This document shows, piece after piece, positions 21,890-33,322 of a stretch of DNA of 64,000 nt. Location of the stretch: positions 67,236,061-67,300,060 of the forward strand of contig NW_020954576.1 in the NCBI RefSeq assembly GCF_900497805.2, in the 5' to 3' direction. Both the position numbers and the translations under genes were made by a program. The number at the start of each line of letters is the position of its first letter. Positions within the stretch are counted from its first letter, which is position 1. Source of the DNA: Vombatus ursinus. Its lineage: Eukaryota; Chordata; Mammalia; Diprotodontia; Vombatidae. A model generated the notes under the pieces. That model ran no database searches, was not told where the DNA came from, and worked only from the letters and a program-made list of their open reading frames with translations.

Positions 21890-22828
21890 GTACAATCCAG
21901 CCAGCTGAAATGAAAATTCCTCTTTTCTATCCTAGGTATAGTTCATTCAGATTTATGTCATGAGGAATCAAACCACATATTTTACTCTATGTAATGTAAT
22001 GATTTCTTCACATTACTTTTTTCTTTGGGGTAACAGTGTTGTGTTCATGCAGTGCTTGCCTTTTTGAGGCCTTACTTGTTATGAACACAAATTACTTTAA
22101 AGTCCTTATTTAATCTTGCAGAGAAATTTTGTGCACAACTTTGCAACAGGAGTCAATGAAGATTAATTCATCCTGTTGATATAAGAGGAGGTACAATGAA
22201 ACGTAAATCACATTTGGTTATGTTGTTGTCGTTGAGTTGTTTCAGTTGTGTTTAACTCTTCGTGACCCCATTTGGGATTTTCTTGGCAAAAATACTGGAG
22301 TGGTTTGCCATTTTCTTCTCTGGCTCATTTTACAGATGAAGGACAGAGGCAAGCAGGGTTAAGTTACTTGTTCAGGGTCACACATCTAGTAAGTGTCTGA
22401 GGAGTATTTGAACTCAGGAACCTGAGTGTTCCTGATTCCCAGTCCAGTGCTCTATCCACTGTGCCACCTAGCTGCCCCTTGGTAATATTACTGAGGTTAA
22501 ATATTCTAAAAGTTCAAATGACTTTAGCAGATTGGAATTAGGGAAAAAGAAAGCTAATGCTGTATGAGCACTCTTCAGTATTATGAAACTTTAAAATAAT
22601 TTGAGCCTGTTATCTTTTTCACTGGTTGGCATTCCTTTGATAATAACCAAGTAGGCAAGAATTAAGTTGTATATGCAACATATTTTGAAAACTCTCAATC
22701 CTTTACCAAGTCAGAAGATATTTCCATGATTTTCCTTTGAAGCTTCTTTCCTCACATCTATTCTAAAATACCTAAAGAGATTGTTCTCTCTTTTCACTTT
22801 TTTTTTCTTTTATCTTTCTTTCTGTCAG
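21890..22828 (+). other. Intron 38
   Basis: 939 bases, holding one RTE-tailed SINE (22224-22480). The exon 39 acceptor has a long T/C tract ending ctttctgtcag. Confidence 0.75.
22224..22480 (-). repeat. tRNA-headed SINE with RTE-like tail
   Basis: Antisense copy: ttgttgtcgttgagttgttt (RTE-like tail), ttggcaaaaatactggagtg, cattttacagatgaaggaca and a closing gccacctagctgcccc. Confidence 0.88.
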
Positions 22829-22934
22829 ATCAATATGCTCCTAAATTTTAAGGATGAGAAAAATGAATGTCCATGTCCAGAAGACATTAGGGACCAACTC
22901 TTAGACTTCCATGAAGATTTGATGACACATTGTG
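22829..22934 (+). CDS. RYR2: RYR2 exon 39 (residues 1973-2008)
   Basis: 106 nt. It encodes [20 protein letters not shown] then [15 protein letters not shown] plus the first base of Gly2008. Human has FKDDKSECPCPEEI, so the charged loop differs conservatively. Donor is GTG|gtaatg. Confidence 0.97.
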
Positions 22935-25877
22935 GTAATGTTTTCTTTGTACTCTAGTACCTAACACAGATTTGGCACTTAATTGCTTGTTGAATGAATA
23001 AATGAATAAATATTGTTGAAAGTGGGATGTGGTTTCTAACCTGGTTTAAGAGAGGGACAGACCATGCAACTTTTCACAGTTACTTTAAATTCTTCAGTTC
23101 TGTTAGGGGAAAAAAAAACAGGTAGATCAATTGTCAAAAATTTCTTTTTCTTAAGAAGTAGACATGTGCAAGTGTAGAGATTTTTATTTTATTTGAATGA
23201 TGCTCACTCAGATCTAGATGAAAAGATACTATTGTATCATTTGATTTAACATATAAAATCTTTTTGGGGCTTCACTAAACATCTGCCAGAAGATTGGAAA
23301 CCAGGTTCAAGCAATCCAAGACACATGTTATTCTAGTGATATTTAAATCCCAAAGTAATTATCTAGACGAGAAATATGGTAAAATGAGAAGTATATCATT
23401 TCATAAATAATATATTTATATTTTATATATATATATAAAATAAATAATATATTTATTTTATTTCACAAATAAAAAATAAAGGCACTGATTCACTGAGTCG
23501 TAGATTGTTTAAAGAGACCTTAATGGTTTGCTAGTCTAATCTGCCACATAGGCTAGCTCTGACCAATGGTCACCCAACTTTTTACTTCTCATTGCTTTTA
23601 GCAGGAGGAGCTTAATATTCCCAAAGCAAGACAATACATTTAATTTTGAACATATTTAACTATAAGAGAATTGTTTCTGATACTGAGCTCAAGTATGCTT
23701 TTCTCTGACTGGCATTGTTTGGTCCAGAGAAGTCTAATCCTATTTATAAATAAAAGTACTTTGTATATTTTGAAACACTTCTTGTGTCCTTCTTTTTTAG
23801 ACTAAATATCCCCTTTTCTTTCATGTATCCATTATTCAAGTCACTCTGAAAATGCTGTAGTTTAATTATTGATTCTTTTTCAAGGTTATAGTTCACTTGA
23901 AACAAAAAAATTTATCAGAATTGTCATAGTGAAGTCTTTGGAAGTGATTGAAAAAAACAAACCCATTACTAATGGCATCAATTTACATAAAACTGATTTC
24001 AAAATTAATAATTTTTACAATTCTAATGGTACATACAATTTAGTGAGAAATACATGAATATTTTCTTTCAATTACTATTTTTAATTAGGAACACTGTAAT
24101 AGCTTAACTGGCCAGATAATTCACTCAGATTTTTTTCTTTATACATAACCTAATATTTTCAAAGGTCATTATTTTAATTCACCATGCTTTTGCTTTAAAA
24201 TTTTGAATTTTGTTGTGAAATTACATCGTAACTTTTCCTAAACAGTTTTTAGAAGCTCAGTACAATACACTGACCATCAAGATTATTAGAAGTAATCCCA
24301 AAGTATAGATAGCTAACATCATAATTGTATTTCATCTACATTTGGGATTCATTACTAGAACTTGTTTTGTAAATTTTTTTTTTATGATGAGAATATTGGA
24401 TATTCACACTTTACTCTCTTACCTTTTTTCTCAGTATTACACAATTATCTCTCATGGGATTTGGAACAATATTTTTTGTCCAGACCTGTGATGTTATTAG
24501 GTTGGGAAATTCTTTATATGAAAACTCCCTCCATTGATACAGATTGGTAACTTATTAATAGTGGAAAATTTAAGAAATAGATAGCACTGACTTTATATGT
24601 GTAAGACAGACTTACTGCCTACTGTTTGCTACATATTGTTGTATGTGTATGCATTCAACAATCCATTCTAGACCATTAATTCTCCTCTGTTCTGTTCCCC
24701 ACCCCTACTGCTACGTGCTACATGAGCATGAGTTCTACAGCTGCTGATGTAACCCTGTGTGGGATACAGTAATGCCTATTATTCTATTTTTAAGGTTGCA
24801 TTAGGGGAGATGTGTTTCTGTGATGTCAAGTTAAAACTTGGAATTAGTTTTTCCCCCTGAAAGGTTGCTATAAATTGAGGTTAGATTTTATAGCGCTCTT
24901 AATACTATAGCTGAGTCCTATTATGAAAAAAAATAGGCTTTTATGGGCTATCCTAGAAACTGTAACATTATTTCTACCAGAATGAATTTCTGTAAATGAA
25001 TTTCCGTAAAACATATTCTTCAGCATATTGAAAACAGTCAGTATTTCATTCAGTTTGTTTCCATACGTATCCATAAACCTTTTAGAAATGGCGTGCAAAA
25101 TAGCTGACTACTATTCTTAGTTGCTGGGGGTGAAATGGAGTGCAGGAGCTAAGGAGTATTGAGAGGAACCTCTTCTAAAACACCTGCCACATATTTTCCA
25201 ATAATTAAAGATTCATTTTATTTACCTAGTTCCTCTTTTAAAATTAAAATGTACCCTAGATTTTTAGACTATCATTCATGGATCCTTTATTGAGAATTTT
25301 TTAAATTGAATAATCAGACTGCTTTCTTACTAACACCTACCTGAAATCAACTGAAGTACTGAAAGGCAAATGTTGATTGGTAGAGAGGAGATGGGAAGGA
25401 TAATTTTGAAGATTGGAGAGGAATAGACAAAATTGGAGCCTTGAGGAGCCAGAAGGTTCTGGGCTCTTTGTAGGTAGGGGTGAAGAGCTGCCAGGATATG
25501 GGGAAAGGGTCGAGTCTGGATTGGCAGAGAATCATTAAACGTGGCACCAGTAACACCAGTTCATATGGTTGAAGAGTATACTAGAATAATTGTAGGATCT
25601 CCTGCCTGACTTTCATTTTCTCTGTAACTCTGGGCTAATAGGTATTATATCCTAAAGAGGCAAAGATATAGCTGCTAATATGATTTCACAGTGGGAAAGT
25701 ATCATAAGTGAATATTCCCTACACTAAAGTTTTGATCATAACCCTAGTCATGAGTGACAGCTATGTTCCATGCTGATGAAAATCATTTCTGCCGAATATA
25801 GAGAGAGAGGTCTGCAGCTGGTTTCTGTTTGCAAAAGGTATCTTATTTGTATTTCTCTTCTGGCTTTTATATTTTAG
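22935..25877 (+). other. Intron 39
   Basis: 2.9 kb. An L2-like tail (gttgaatgaataaatgaata) is at about 22990. A near-palindromic TA stretch occupies about 23400-23465, and a degraded CR1-type fragment 23490-23850. From 23860 to 25330 nothing is recognised. A purine-rich segment at 25340-25560 is unclassified. Confidence 0.55.
23490..23850 (-). mobile_element. Degraded CR1-type LINE fragment
   Basis: The order of blocks follows the copies at 48530 and 55790: ctagtctaatctgccacata, ggtccagagaagtctaatcc, acacttcttgtgtccttctt and ctaaatatccccttttcttt. It is more diverged than those two copies. Confidence 0.5.
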
Positions 25878-26021
25878 GAATTGAACTGGATGAAGATGGA
25901 GCTCTGGATGGAAATAGTGATTTAACAATTAGAGGAAGGCTGCTTTACTTGGTAGAAAAAGTGACATACCTAAAGAAGAAACAAATGGAGAAACCAATTG
26001 AAAATGACTCCAAAAAGCCCT
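25878..26021 (+). CDS. RYR2: RYR2 exon 40 (residues 2008-2056)
   Basis: 144 nt, split codons at both ends. It encodes IELDEDGALDGNSDLTIRGR then LLYLVEKVTYLKKKQMEKPI and ENDSKKP. The end is more variable: human reads KKKQAEKPVESDSKKS. Acceptor is tatattttag; donor is CCT|gtaagc. Confidence 0.97.
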
Positions 26022-27641
26022 GTAAGCAGTATTAAATGGTAGTGCTTAAGAAAACAAGTAACATAACTATTTTTAAAAAATGAAATTTCAGTTTCTCACA
26101 AGAACTAACCTTTAGAATTCATTTAACTCCTAAAAGAATAGACTCTGAAGAGTCAACCAAGGTTGACCTTAAACATGAGGTGATTGTAAAATAGCCTTTA
26201 AAAATCAGTTTAGGTATTAGTTTTGTTTTCTTTTCTTTCTGCACACCTTCAATTTGTAACAATATAGTAAAATATATTGCAGACTTTTAAGGCTTTTTGT
26301 TAATTTTGTCAGTGAATTGGGTTGCAAGAATAATGGACAATAAAATATGTTGACATTGTTCTTAATAAGTTTTAACATTTTGAAAGTCTCACACACCATG
26401 ATTGATTCAGTTTAAAACAAATGTTGAAGTTTGTAGTTGTGTAATATGTTTCTTTTAGCATATATTTCACTTTAAAAATAGAAGGTGTTACCCTAGAAAG
26501 AGAGAGAAACAAGGAAAAATGAATCTCTTACTTTTCCTCTCTCTTGGGTACCAGGAGCTTCCAGTAACCCAAATTAATCAGATTAGGGATTAATCAGAGA
26601 TAAGAACTCTCTGATATTGCCTTTAATACCTTGTAAAGACTTCCATCTTCTTCTTACTAAAACAGTGAGAAACTGCTTCTTTAGTTGCTTAGGCATATTT
26701 CCTAAATAACGTAGTAGTCTTTTGTGCTATGTTTTGGTCTTTAGTGCTATAGGATATGCAGATGGATATTTAAGATATGCAGAGATGAGATTTAACTGTT
26801 TCCTACAGCCACTTGTACGCCATTGAGTCATTTGAGGTTCAGTTAATTTGTTGTAAAAGCTGTCATCCATATCTATTTAAAGAATGTTACTCCATCACAT
26901 TGAAGAAAAAAATACTTTGAAAAAACTGTAAATAAGAATATTTTTCATTAAGAGTTAAGATTTCCTGGCAGAAGGGATCAGTATTCACCTTCTTGTTGTG
27001 TAGGAAAAAAAAAAAGAATCATTAATGTAGACCTGAAAACCACAGAACAGGCAAAAGATCTATGTAAGTGGAAACTTTAGAGGGACAAAAGACATCCTAT
27101 ATTTTTTGCCCATTTCTTTGATTGGAGAACTAAGGTAAATGACAGGACAGGCTGTTGGGCAGTTGCTATATTTTTATCTTTTGAGACAAAAAAAGTGGGA
27201 AGTGGCGGCCAAGAATAGCATTTTGCTTTTACTGAAGCGTATTTTTCCTTTACCAGCCATTAATTAGAAAAGTGAAACTCAATACCAAAGAGAAAAAGAT
27301 TTAAACATGACAGTTGAAATTCAGAGTTAACACCAGGGGGCCTACAGCTTCTAGCAGTAGTCATCAAATTCCTGTTAACCAACTGAGAAACAGCAGAACT
27401 TCAAACTTCATTGTTGCTTTTTAAGAACTGTATATTTAAGCTGTAAGAGAACCCCAGCTTTTATTAGATGGCAGAAGCTGAAGAAAAATTGAGGAATAAT
27501 AAAATGAGCTAGGTACCTTCTTTACCTAGATAATTTTTTTTCCACACCCGTGCTTTAGATAAGATTGTTTCTTGTTTCTTTATAGGAATGATATAGTTCT
27601 ATTTTTGTAATAGTTTTTTTCACCTAGCAAAAATGTATTAT

Positions 27642-27680
27642 ACAGGGTGTTCCAAAAGTCTCAGTTTAGTTTTAAGCCGT
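27642..27680 (+). mobile_element. Mariner-like terminal sequence
   Basis: tacagggtgttccaaaagtc followed by tcagtttagttttaagc is the consensus-like end of mammalian mariner elements. I see no partner end nearby, so this is probably a fragment or a solo end. Confidence 0.5.
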
Positions 27681-27916
27681 TGGCAAGTCAATAAACATGT
27701 CCATCCAACAAAGGAGACTGAGAAGAATCTGTGGGACAGGTAGAAGGAAAACTAGGAGAGAGCAGTATCACTACAACCTAGAGAGAAGAAAGCATAAAGA
27801 AGAGGATGATCTAAGGCAGTAGAGGAGTCAAAACAAGTATGAGGACTGAGAAAAAGCCATTAGATTTTTATACACACACCCAAAATATATACATACATTT
27901 ATACTTATGTATTTAC

Positions 27917-27921
<5 letters not shown>

Positions 27922-27968
<47 letters not shown>
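27922..27968. repeat. CA microsatellite
   Basis: About 23 uninterrupted CA units directly left of the SINE at 27972, hence next to its antisense 3' tail. Long and pure, so likely polymorphic. Confidence 0.97.
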
Positions 27969-27969
<1 letters not shown>

Positions 27970-27971
27970 GT

Positions 27972-28192
27972 ATTGTTGTTATTCAGTCCTGTCCGAGTCT
28001 TCATGACTCCATTACTGGAATGGTTTGCCATTTCCTTCTCCAGCTCATTTAACATATGAGGAAACTGAGGCCAGTAGGCTTACCTGTCTTTCCCAAGGTC
28101 ACACGACCAGTCAGTGTCTGAGGCTGCATTTGACCTTGGGTCCTTCTGATTCTAGGCCCGGCAATCTATTTTCTGCACCACCTAGCTGCCCA
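27972..28192 (-). repeat. tRNA-headed SINE with RTE-like tail
   Basis: Antisense copy: ttgttgttattcagtcctgt, ggaatggtttgccatttcct, caaggtcacacgaccagtca and the end accacctagctgccc. Confidence 0.88.
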
Positions 28193-29753
28193 CATATACA
28201 TAAGAACACACACACACACATACACAAACTCACACACACTCCATATATATATGTATGTTTATGTATACCTTTCATCTCATTATACATTATAAACAATTTA
28301 TTTTATGTGTTCACTTATACTGTGTTGTTTCCCACATGCCATTTCCCATTATTTTTGATGTAATGTTATGCATCTTAAGTATCAGTTTAGAAGATCCCAA
28401 TTGTTCAAAATTTAATGATTCCAATGAATGAATTAAAAAACATTTATTAAGTGCTTATTTTGTTTACGTGTGCTAGGCACTTTAAAAGTGCTGAGCATAC
28501 AAATATAAAAGTGAGCCAGTCTCTGTCCTCAAAGAGTTTGTTTACATTTTAACAAGGGGAGAGGACACAGAGAGTAATAGTGGTCAGGGAAGGGAGATTT
28601 GGTCTCTGGGGAGTCACAGGAAATATAATTCTGGCACCTGATTTATAATATAATACTTACTACATTCTGAAATACCTCTGCTTCAGTGCTTAAGTATTAT
28701 TAAGTACCTACAACTCTTCATACCTTAGTAGACAATTTCCTTAGCTGATTGCCTATTTGGCTTGCCCTGAATATTGAGACCCTTAAATTTAGAATTTAGA
28801 TAGACTGAAACTCAAACAACTGAAACACAGTCTGTTTCCAGGACTGTGCTTGAAGATTTTATAGGACGTACCAGGCTTTATGCTTCACTGGTATAGTCTT
28901 TAAGAAGCCAGGGTCATCATGTCAAAATGAGGCATTGGAGTAGGACTTAATAATAGGTGTCTATATGTAAGTAATAATAAAATGGCTAAATAATAACATT
29001 CCCAAAGAAACAAAAAATTGGTGTTCTTTGATAATAATTATAAATTTAATATTTGTAGTATTCATTACAGAGTTGGTGGGATGAAGATGAGTAGAACAAA
29101 GCCAGAAAAATTTTGAGGCAATATGAAGTCTTCTTCTAGAGATAATACATTTATATAAATTTGAATTAGAAAACATAGATGTAAGCACTACAATTTTGAA
29201 ACAGTTTCAAATACTTAAATTAGGACTGTGCCTCTTCTAAGATGGACTATGAATTTTCCCCTTGGAATTATCATCACTGTTACTAATAAATGTGTTTTGA
29301 ACATAGAATATATGTGTAGCGAGTCAATAATATGAGGTTCCACTGTGTACCTGTAATACATGGAGCAAAAGGAGGATAAACTGTGTATATTAATAATTTT
29401 TTAAAGATGTCAGAAGTTGTAAGATTATTATGTCAACAAATGTAAACATTTTATTTTGATTAAATTCACATACCACTATTACTAATGTGAATATTTTTAA
29501 AATAATTTTGGAATTTTTTACTATAGATTATTATTACGTGTCTAAATATATATTACTCATAGTTTCTGTTGTATGGAACTAAAACGTTTTTATTAATATT
29601 TCTATAGTAAAGTATTTTGAAGATATATTTAAATTCACCATGTTATCTATCATAAGAGTTCCTCTTATGAATTATTTTCTATGCATAATACTCTTAGTCA
29701 TTTCATACTAAAATAAAGACCAGACAGTAAGTAGGGATATAGGAATGAATTAA

Positions 29754-29800
29754 TCTCTCTCTCTCTCTTTCTCTCTTTCTCTGTCTCTCTCTCTCTTCCT
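29754..29800. repeat. CT microsatellite serving as the exon 41 pyrimidine tract
   Basis: Imperfect (CT)n with CTTT variants. It runs to 16 bases before the exon 41 start, so branch-point-to-AG pyrimidines are largely simple repeat. Confidence 0.9.
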
Positions 29801-29815
29801 GTTTTATTTTCCTAG

Positions 29816-30089
29816 CCACTCTTCAGCAGTTGATCTCTGAGACAATGGTGCGATGGGCTCAGGAGTCTGTCATTGAAGACCCTGAGTTGGTGAGGGCCAT
29901 GTTTGTATTACTACATCGCCAATATGATGGCATTGGTGGTTTAGTTCGGGCATTACCAAAGACTTATACCATAAATGGAGTCTCAGTGGAAGATACCATC
30001 AACTTGCTGGCATCTCTTGGACAAATTCGTTCTCTACTAAGTGTCAGGATGGGCAAAGAAGAAGAGAAGCTTATGATCCGTGGATTAGG
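29816..30089 (+). CDS. RYR2: RYR2 exon 41 (residues 2056-2147)
   Basis: 274 nt; CC completes Ser2056. It encodes [60 protein letters not shown] and [20 protein letters not shown], ending [11 protein letters not shown]. It is essentially identical to human. Acceptor is ttttcctag after the CT microsatellite; donor is AGG|gtaaat. Confidence 0.98.
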
Positions 30090-30967
30090 GTAAATTAACT
30101 GACTTTTGTACAGTACTTTGTCCCCCATAAATTTCTTATTTCTTATTGTATTCCAATAGTAAATGGTATCAGTTAATTTCAACTTTTCAAAGTGGCCATT
30201 TGAGCATTTGATTTTTTACTGTTTCTAAAATGTTATGCTTTATTAATTTTTAAATCTTTAAGAAGTCCCAACACAAAAGTTACTTGATGGTGAAGGGCCT
30301 TGAATTCATACTATATGTATGAGGACTAATTGGAAGAAACAAGAATGTTTAATCTATAGAAGGAAGGTGTTCATTTAGACTTAGGAGGTTCATAATAGAA
30401 ATGCCTTCTAGAATTTGATGAGCTGTAACTTGAAAGAGAGATAAGACTTGTTATAGTTGGCCCTAGAGAGTAAAACTAGGAGCATTGGCTACAAAAAAGG
30501 CAAATTTAGGTCCGATTCATCAACAAGCATTGATTTAGCACCTCTATATACCAGGCACTTTCTAGGCTTTGAAATCCTGCCCTCAAAAAACTTAAATTCC
30601 ACTGGGGATGTACAACATGATTGCAGTTAAGCCAATATAAGGTATAAACAAAATAAAAACAGTCATTATTTGGCAGGGTGTACTAACAATGGCAAGAGTT
30701 GGAAAGGCCTTTTGAAAGAGTTGGGACATATTGAGCTAAATAGTTTCTGATATCTCTTCTACCTTTGAAATTCTGTGATTTGGATCACTGAATGTTAGCA
30801 TGATAATACTATTCACAGCAGTTTTTAGGAACAAAGACTAATTGAGTAATATGAGCATTTGTGGAGTAAGGTGTTAAATGTGCAGTTTTATTTAAGACTT
30901 AAGCCAAGAATTATGAACTTTGACATTTAATACTATTTGGTATTTGGTTGTGTTGTTTTTAACTCTG

Positions 30968-31226
30968 GGCAACTAGGTGGCAAAGTAGATAGGGCTCCAA
31001 GCCTGAGTTAGGAAGACTCTTCTTTATGAGTTCAAATCCGGCCTCAGACACTTACTAGCTGTGTCACTCTGGTCCAAGTCCCTTAACCCTGCTTGCCTCA
31101 GTTTCCTCATCTGTAAAAATGATCTGGAGAAGGAAATGGCAAACCATTCCAGTATCTTTGCCAAGAAAACCCCAAATGGGTCTCAAAGAGTCAGACCTGA
31201 CTGAAATGAGTGAATAACTCATTAGT
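30968..31226 (+). repeat. tRNA-headed SINE with RTE-like tail
   Basis: Sense copy: gcaactaggtggcaaagtag, gagttcaaatccggcctcag, gaaggaaatggcaaaccatt and gtctcaaagagtcagacctg. Full-length by comparison with the other copies. Confidence 0.9.
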
Positions 31227-31609
31227 GATATTCCAAAAGGGAATTCTCACTGAATGGGAGGTTGGGCTAGATGACCTCTTAAGTAACTTTCAATTCAAGA
31301 ATTCTATGATTTTGTGATAGTTTTTTTTAAAAAAATATTTTGTATCTGTCATCAAGCTTTAGGAATCATATTTCTATGGCACACACACACGTCTGTATGT
31401 AATATAGACATATATACATGTATAGGCAAATAACTATATTAAGGACCATTGAGCATGATATTAATAACAATTGATGATTTTTTATTTTGTTTTTAGCACC
31501 AAGGTAGCACACTTATTGTCTACTAAGTGCCTCTAGAAGCGATTGTATTTATTTGTAAGTTTCCTTTGAAATAAATTAAAAATATACAACTTAAATATTA
31601 AAAGTCATA

Positions 31610-31830
31610 GAACAAAAAATACAAGAGAACCTTCCCAGTGACTAAGGAATGAGTTCCTAACCAAAGAGGAGATAAGTTCAAGAAGAAAAGATAAAATAGA
31701 GAATTTGGATTACATGAAAGTAAAAAGTTTTTACATGTACAAAACCAAAGCAATTAGAACATGAAAGGAAGCTATTGCCTAAGAAAAAATCCTTATTTGA
31801 AATATCTCTGAAAAGGGTTTGGTAATATAT
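31610..31830 (+). mobile_element. Old L1 ORF2 fragment
   Basis: agaatttggattacatgaaa, gtaaaaagtttttacatgta and caaaaccaaagcaattagaa align with the L1 blocks at 15785 and 53200 (ttgattacattaaattgaaa, agtttttgcacaaacaaag). It is more diverged, so older. Confidence 0.65.
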
Positions 31831-31939
31831 ATATGCATATGCATATGTGATGTGTAAGACTTCTAATTTTAAATTATAGCTATATGCATATATAATGTGA
31901 GAAAGCAAATGAAAAAAAAAGAACAAGAATCCCTAAAAT

Positions 31940-32635
31940 TATTTTTTAGAACTGAGCACATTAGTTGTAGTGGTATGTGAATGCTGTTATGGGTGGGCCC
32001 AACTCAATTTTCTACCTCCTTAGTTAAGGTTTAGAATGAAATGAGGCACTCATTTGACTCTTAATAAAAGGAGATTTACTTAGCCATATAATAGAAAAGA
32101 TATTCAATAAGGATATTCCAACTTAACTTAAATAGATACCTTTGTTTCTATATGCATATTCTTTTGGTCAGCAGGTCACAGTGCTTTAAACATAGTAGAT
32201 ACTTCTTAATGTTTATTGAACATTAGTCCTTGTGGCTTCACAGTGGTCTTGGAACATCTGCAAAGTCTCAGATTCTTCACTCCATTTAAGCAGGCCTTTT
32301 TATGTGCTTAGGTGACCAAGAAGCCACATTAGTAGAATCAGAGGCTGTCAAGAAGCTGCTTAGGCCTCAGCTACCTGAGCTCATCAAGGCCTTGGGATAG
32401 CTTTGTCACATCTCCAGGGGGGAAGAAAAACAGCTTTATTTGCATGGGATAAGGGTACCCTTAGGACGTTGCTCATACCATACCATCCCTTGTTACAGAG
32501 AATAACAATGAAAAGAAAAGATAACTCAGCAAAGCTAACCAACATATTGACTGCATCTGACAGGGATAGCCGATGTACCATACTCATCTTCTCCCACCTT
32601 TTCAAGGAAGGGAGGTGCGTTTTCTTTTTTTTTTT
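31940..32635. other. Unclassified segment, possibly an old ERV LTR
   Basis: A sharply different composition, with atttgcat (octamer-like) and TTTATT elements on the + strand that read as polyadenylation and promoter-like motifs on the minus strand. No coding frame. Family and boundaries uncertain; it may be a solo LTR fossil or another repeat. Confidence 0.25.
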
Positions 32636-32644
32636 TTCCTTCAA

Positions 32645-33291
32645 GATTTTCTTTTTTTTTTTGATTTATTTTATTTTAGTATTTTATTTTTCCCCAGTTA
32701 CATGTAAAAACAATTTTTAACATTAGTGTTTGAAACTGAGTTCCAAGTTCTCTCCTTTCCTTCCTCCCCACCCCCCCCACACCCTTCATTGAGAAGACAA
32801 GCAATTTAATATAGGTTATACTTGTGTAGTCATGCATAACTTATCCATAATAGTCATGTTTTGAAAGAAAAAAAAGACCAAAAAAAATCAAGAAAAATAA
32901 AGAAAGTAAAAAAAGCAGGTTTCCATCTGTATTCATACATCATTAGTTTTTTCTCTGGGGTTAGATAACATTTTTCATCATAAGTCCTTCAGAGTTGTCT
33001 TGGATCATTGTATTGCTGAGAATAGCTAAGTCATTCACAGCTGATCATTTTATAATATGCTATTACTTTCTACATAGTACATTTCAATTTGCATCAGCCC
33101 ATGCAAGTCTTTTCTGAGAGCATCCTGCTCATCATTTCTTATAATACAATAGTATTCCATCATAATCACATGCCACAACTTGTTCAGCTATTCCCCAATT
33201 GATGGACATCCCCTCAATTTCTGATTCTTTGCCACCAGAAAAGAGCTGCTATAATGATTTTTGTATATAATTATGTATGTGTTTATGTATA

Positions 33292-33322
<31 letters not shown>

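Larger units (their letters stand above)
26022..29815 (+). other. Intron 40
   Basis: 3.8 kb. Nothing is recognised in 26022-27630. A mariner-like end is at 27642-27680, an unassigned old repeat at about 27700-27860, a CA microsatellite at 27922-27968, an RTE-tailed SINE at 27972-28192, a CA/TA tract at 28206-28260 and an old repeat at 28410-28620. From 28620 to 29750 nothing is recognised. The intron ends in a CT microsatellite directly before exon 41. Confidence 0.6.

Noticed and set aside
25829-25877. In-frame extension upstream of exon 40
   Set aside because: Sequence before 25878 is the pyrimidine tract and acceptor; exon 39 phase fixes the join at Gly2008.
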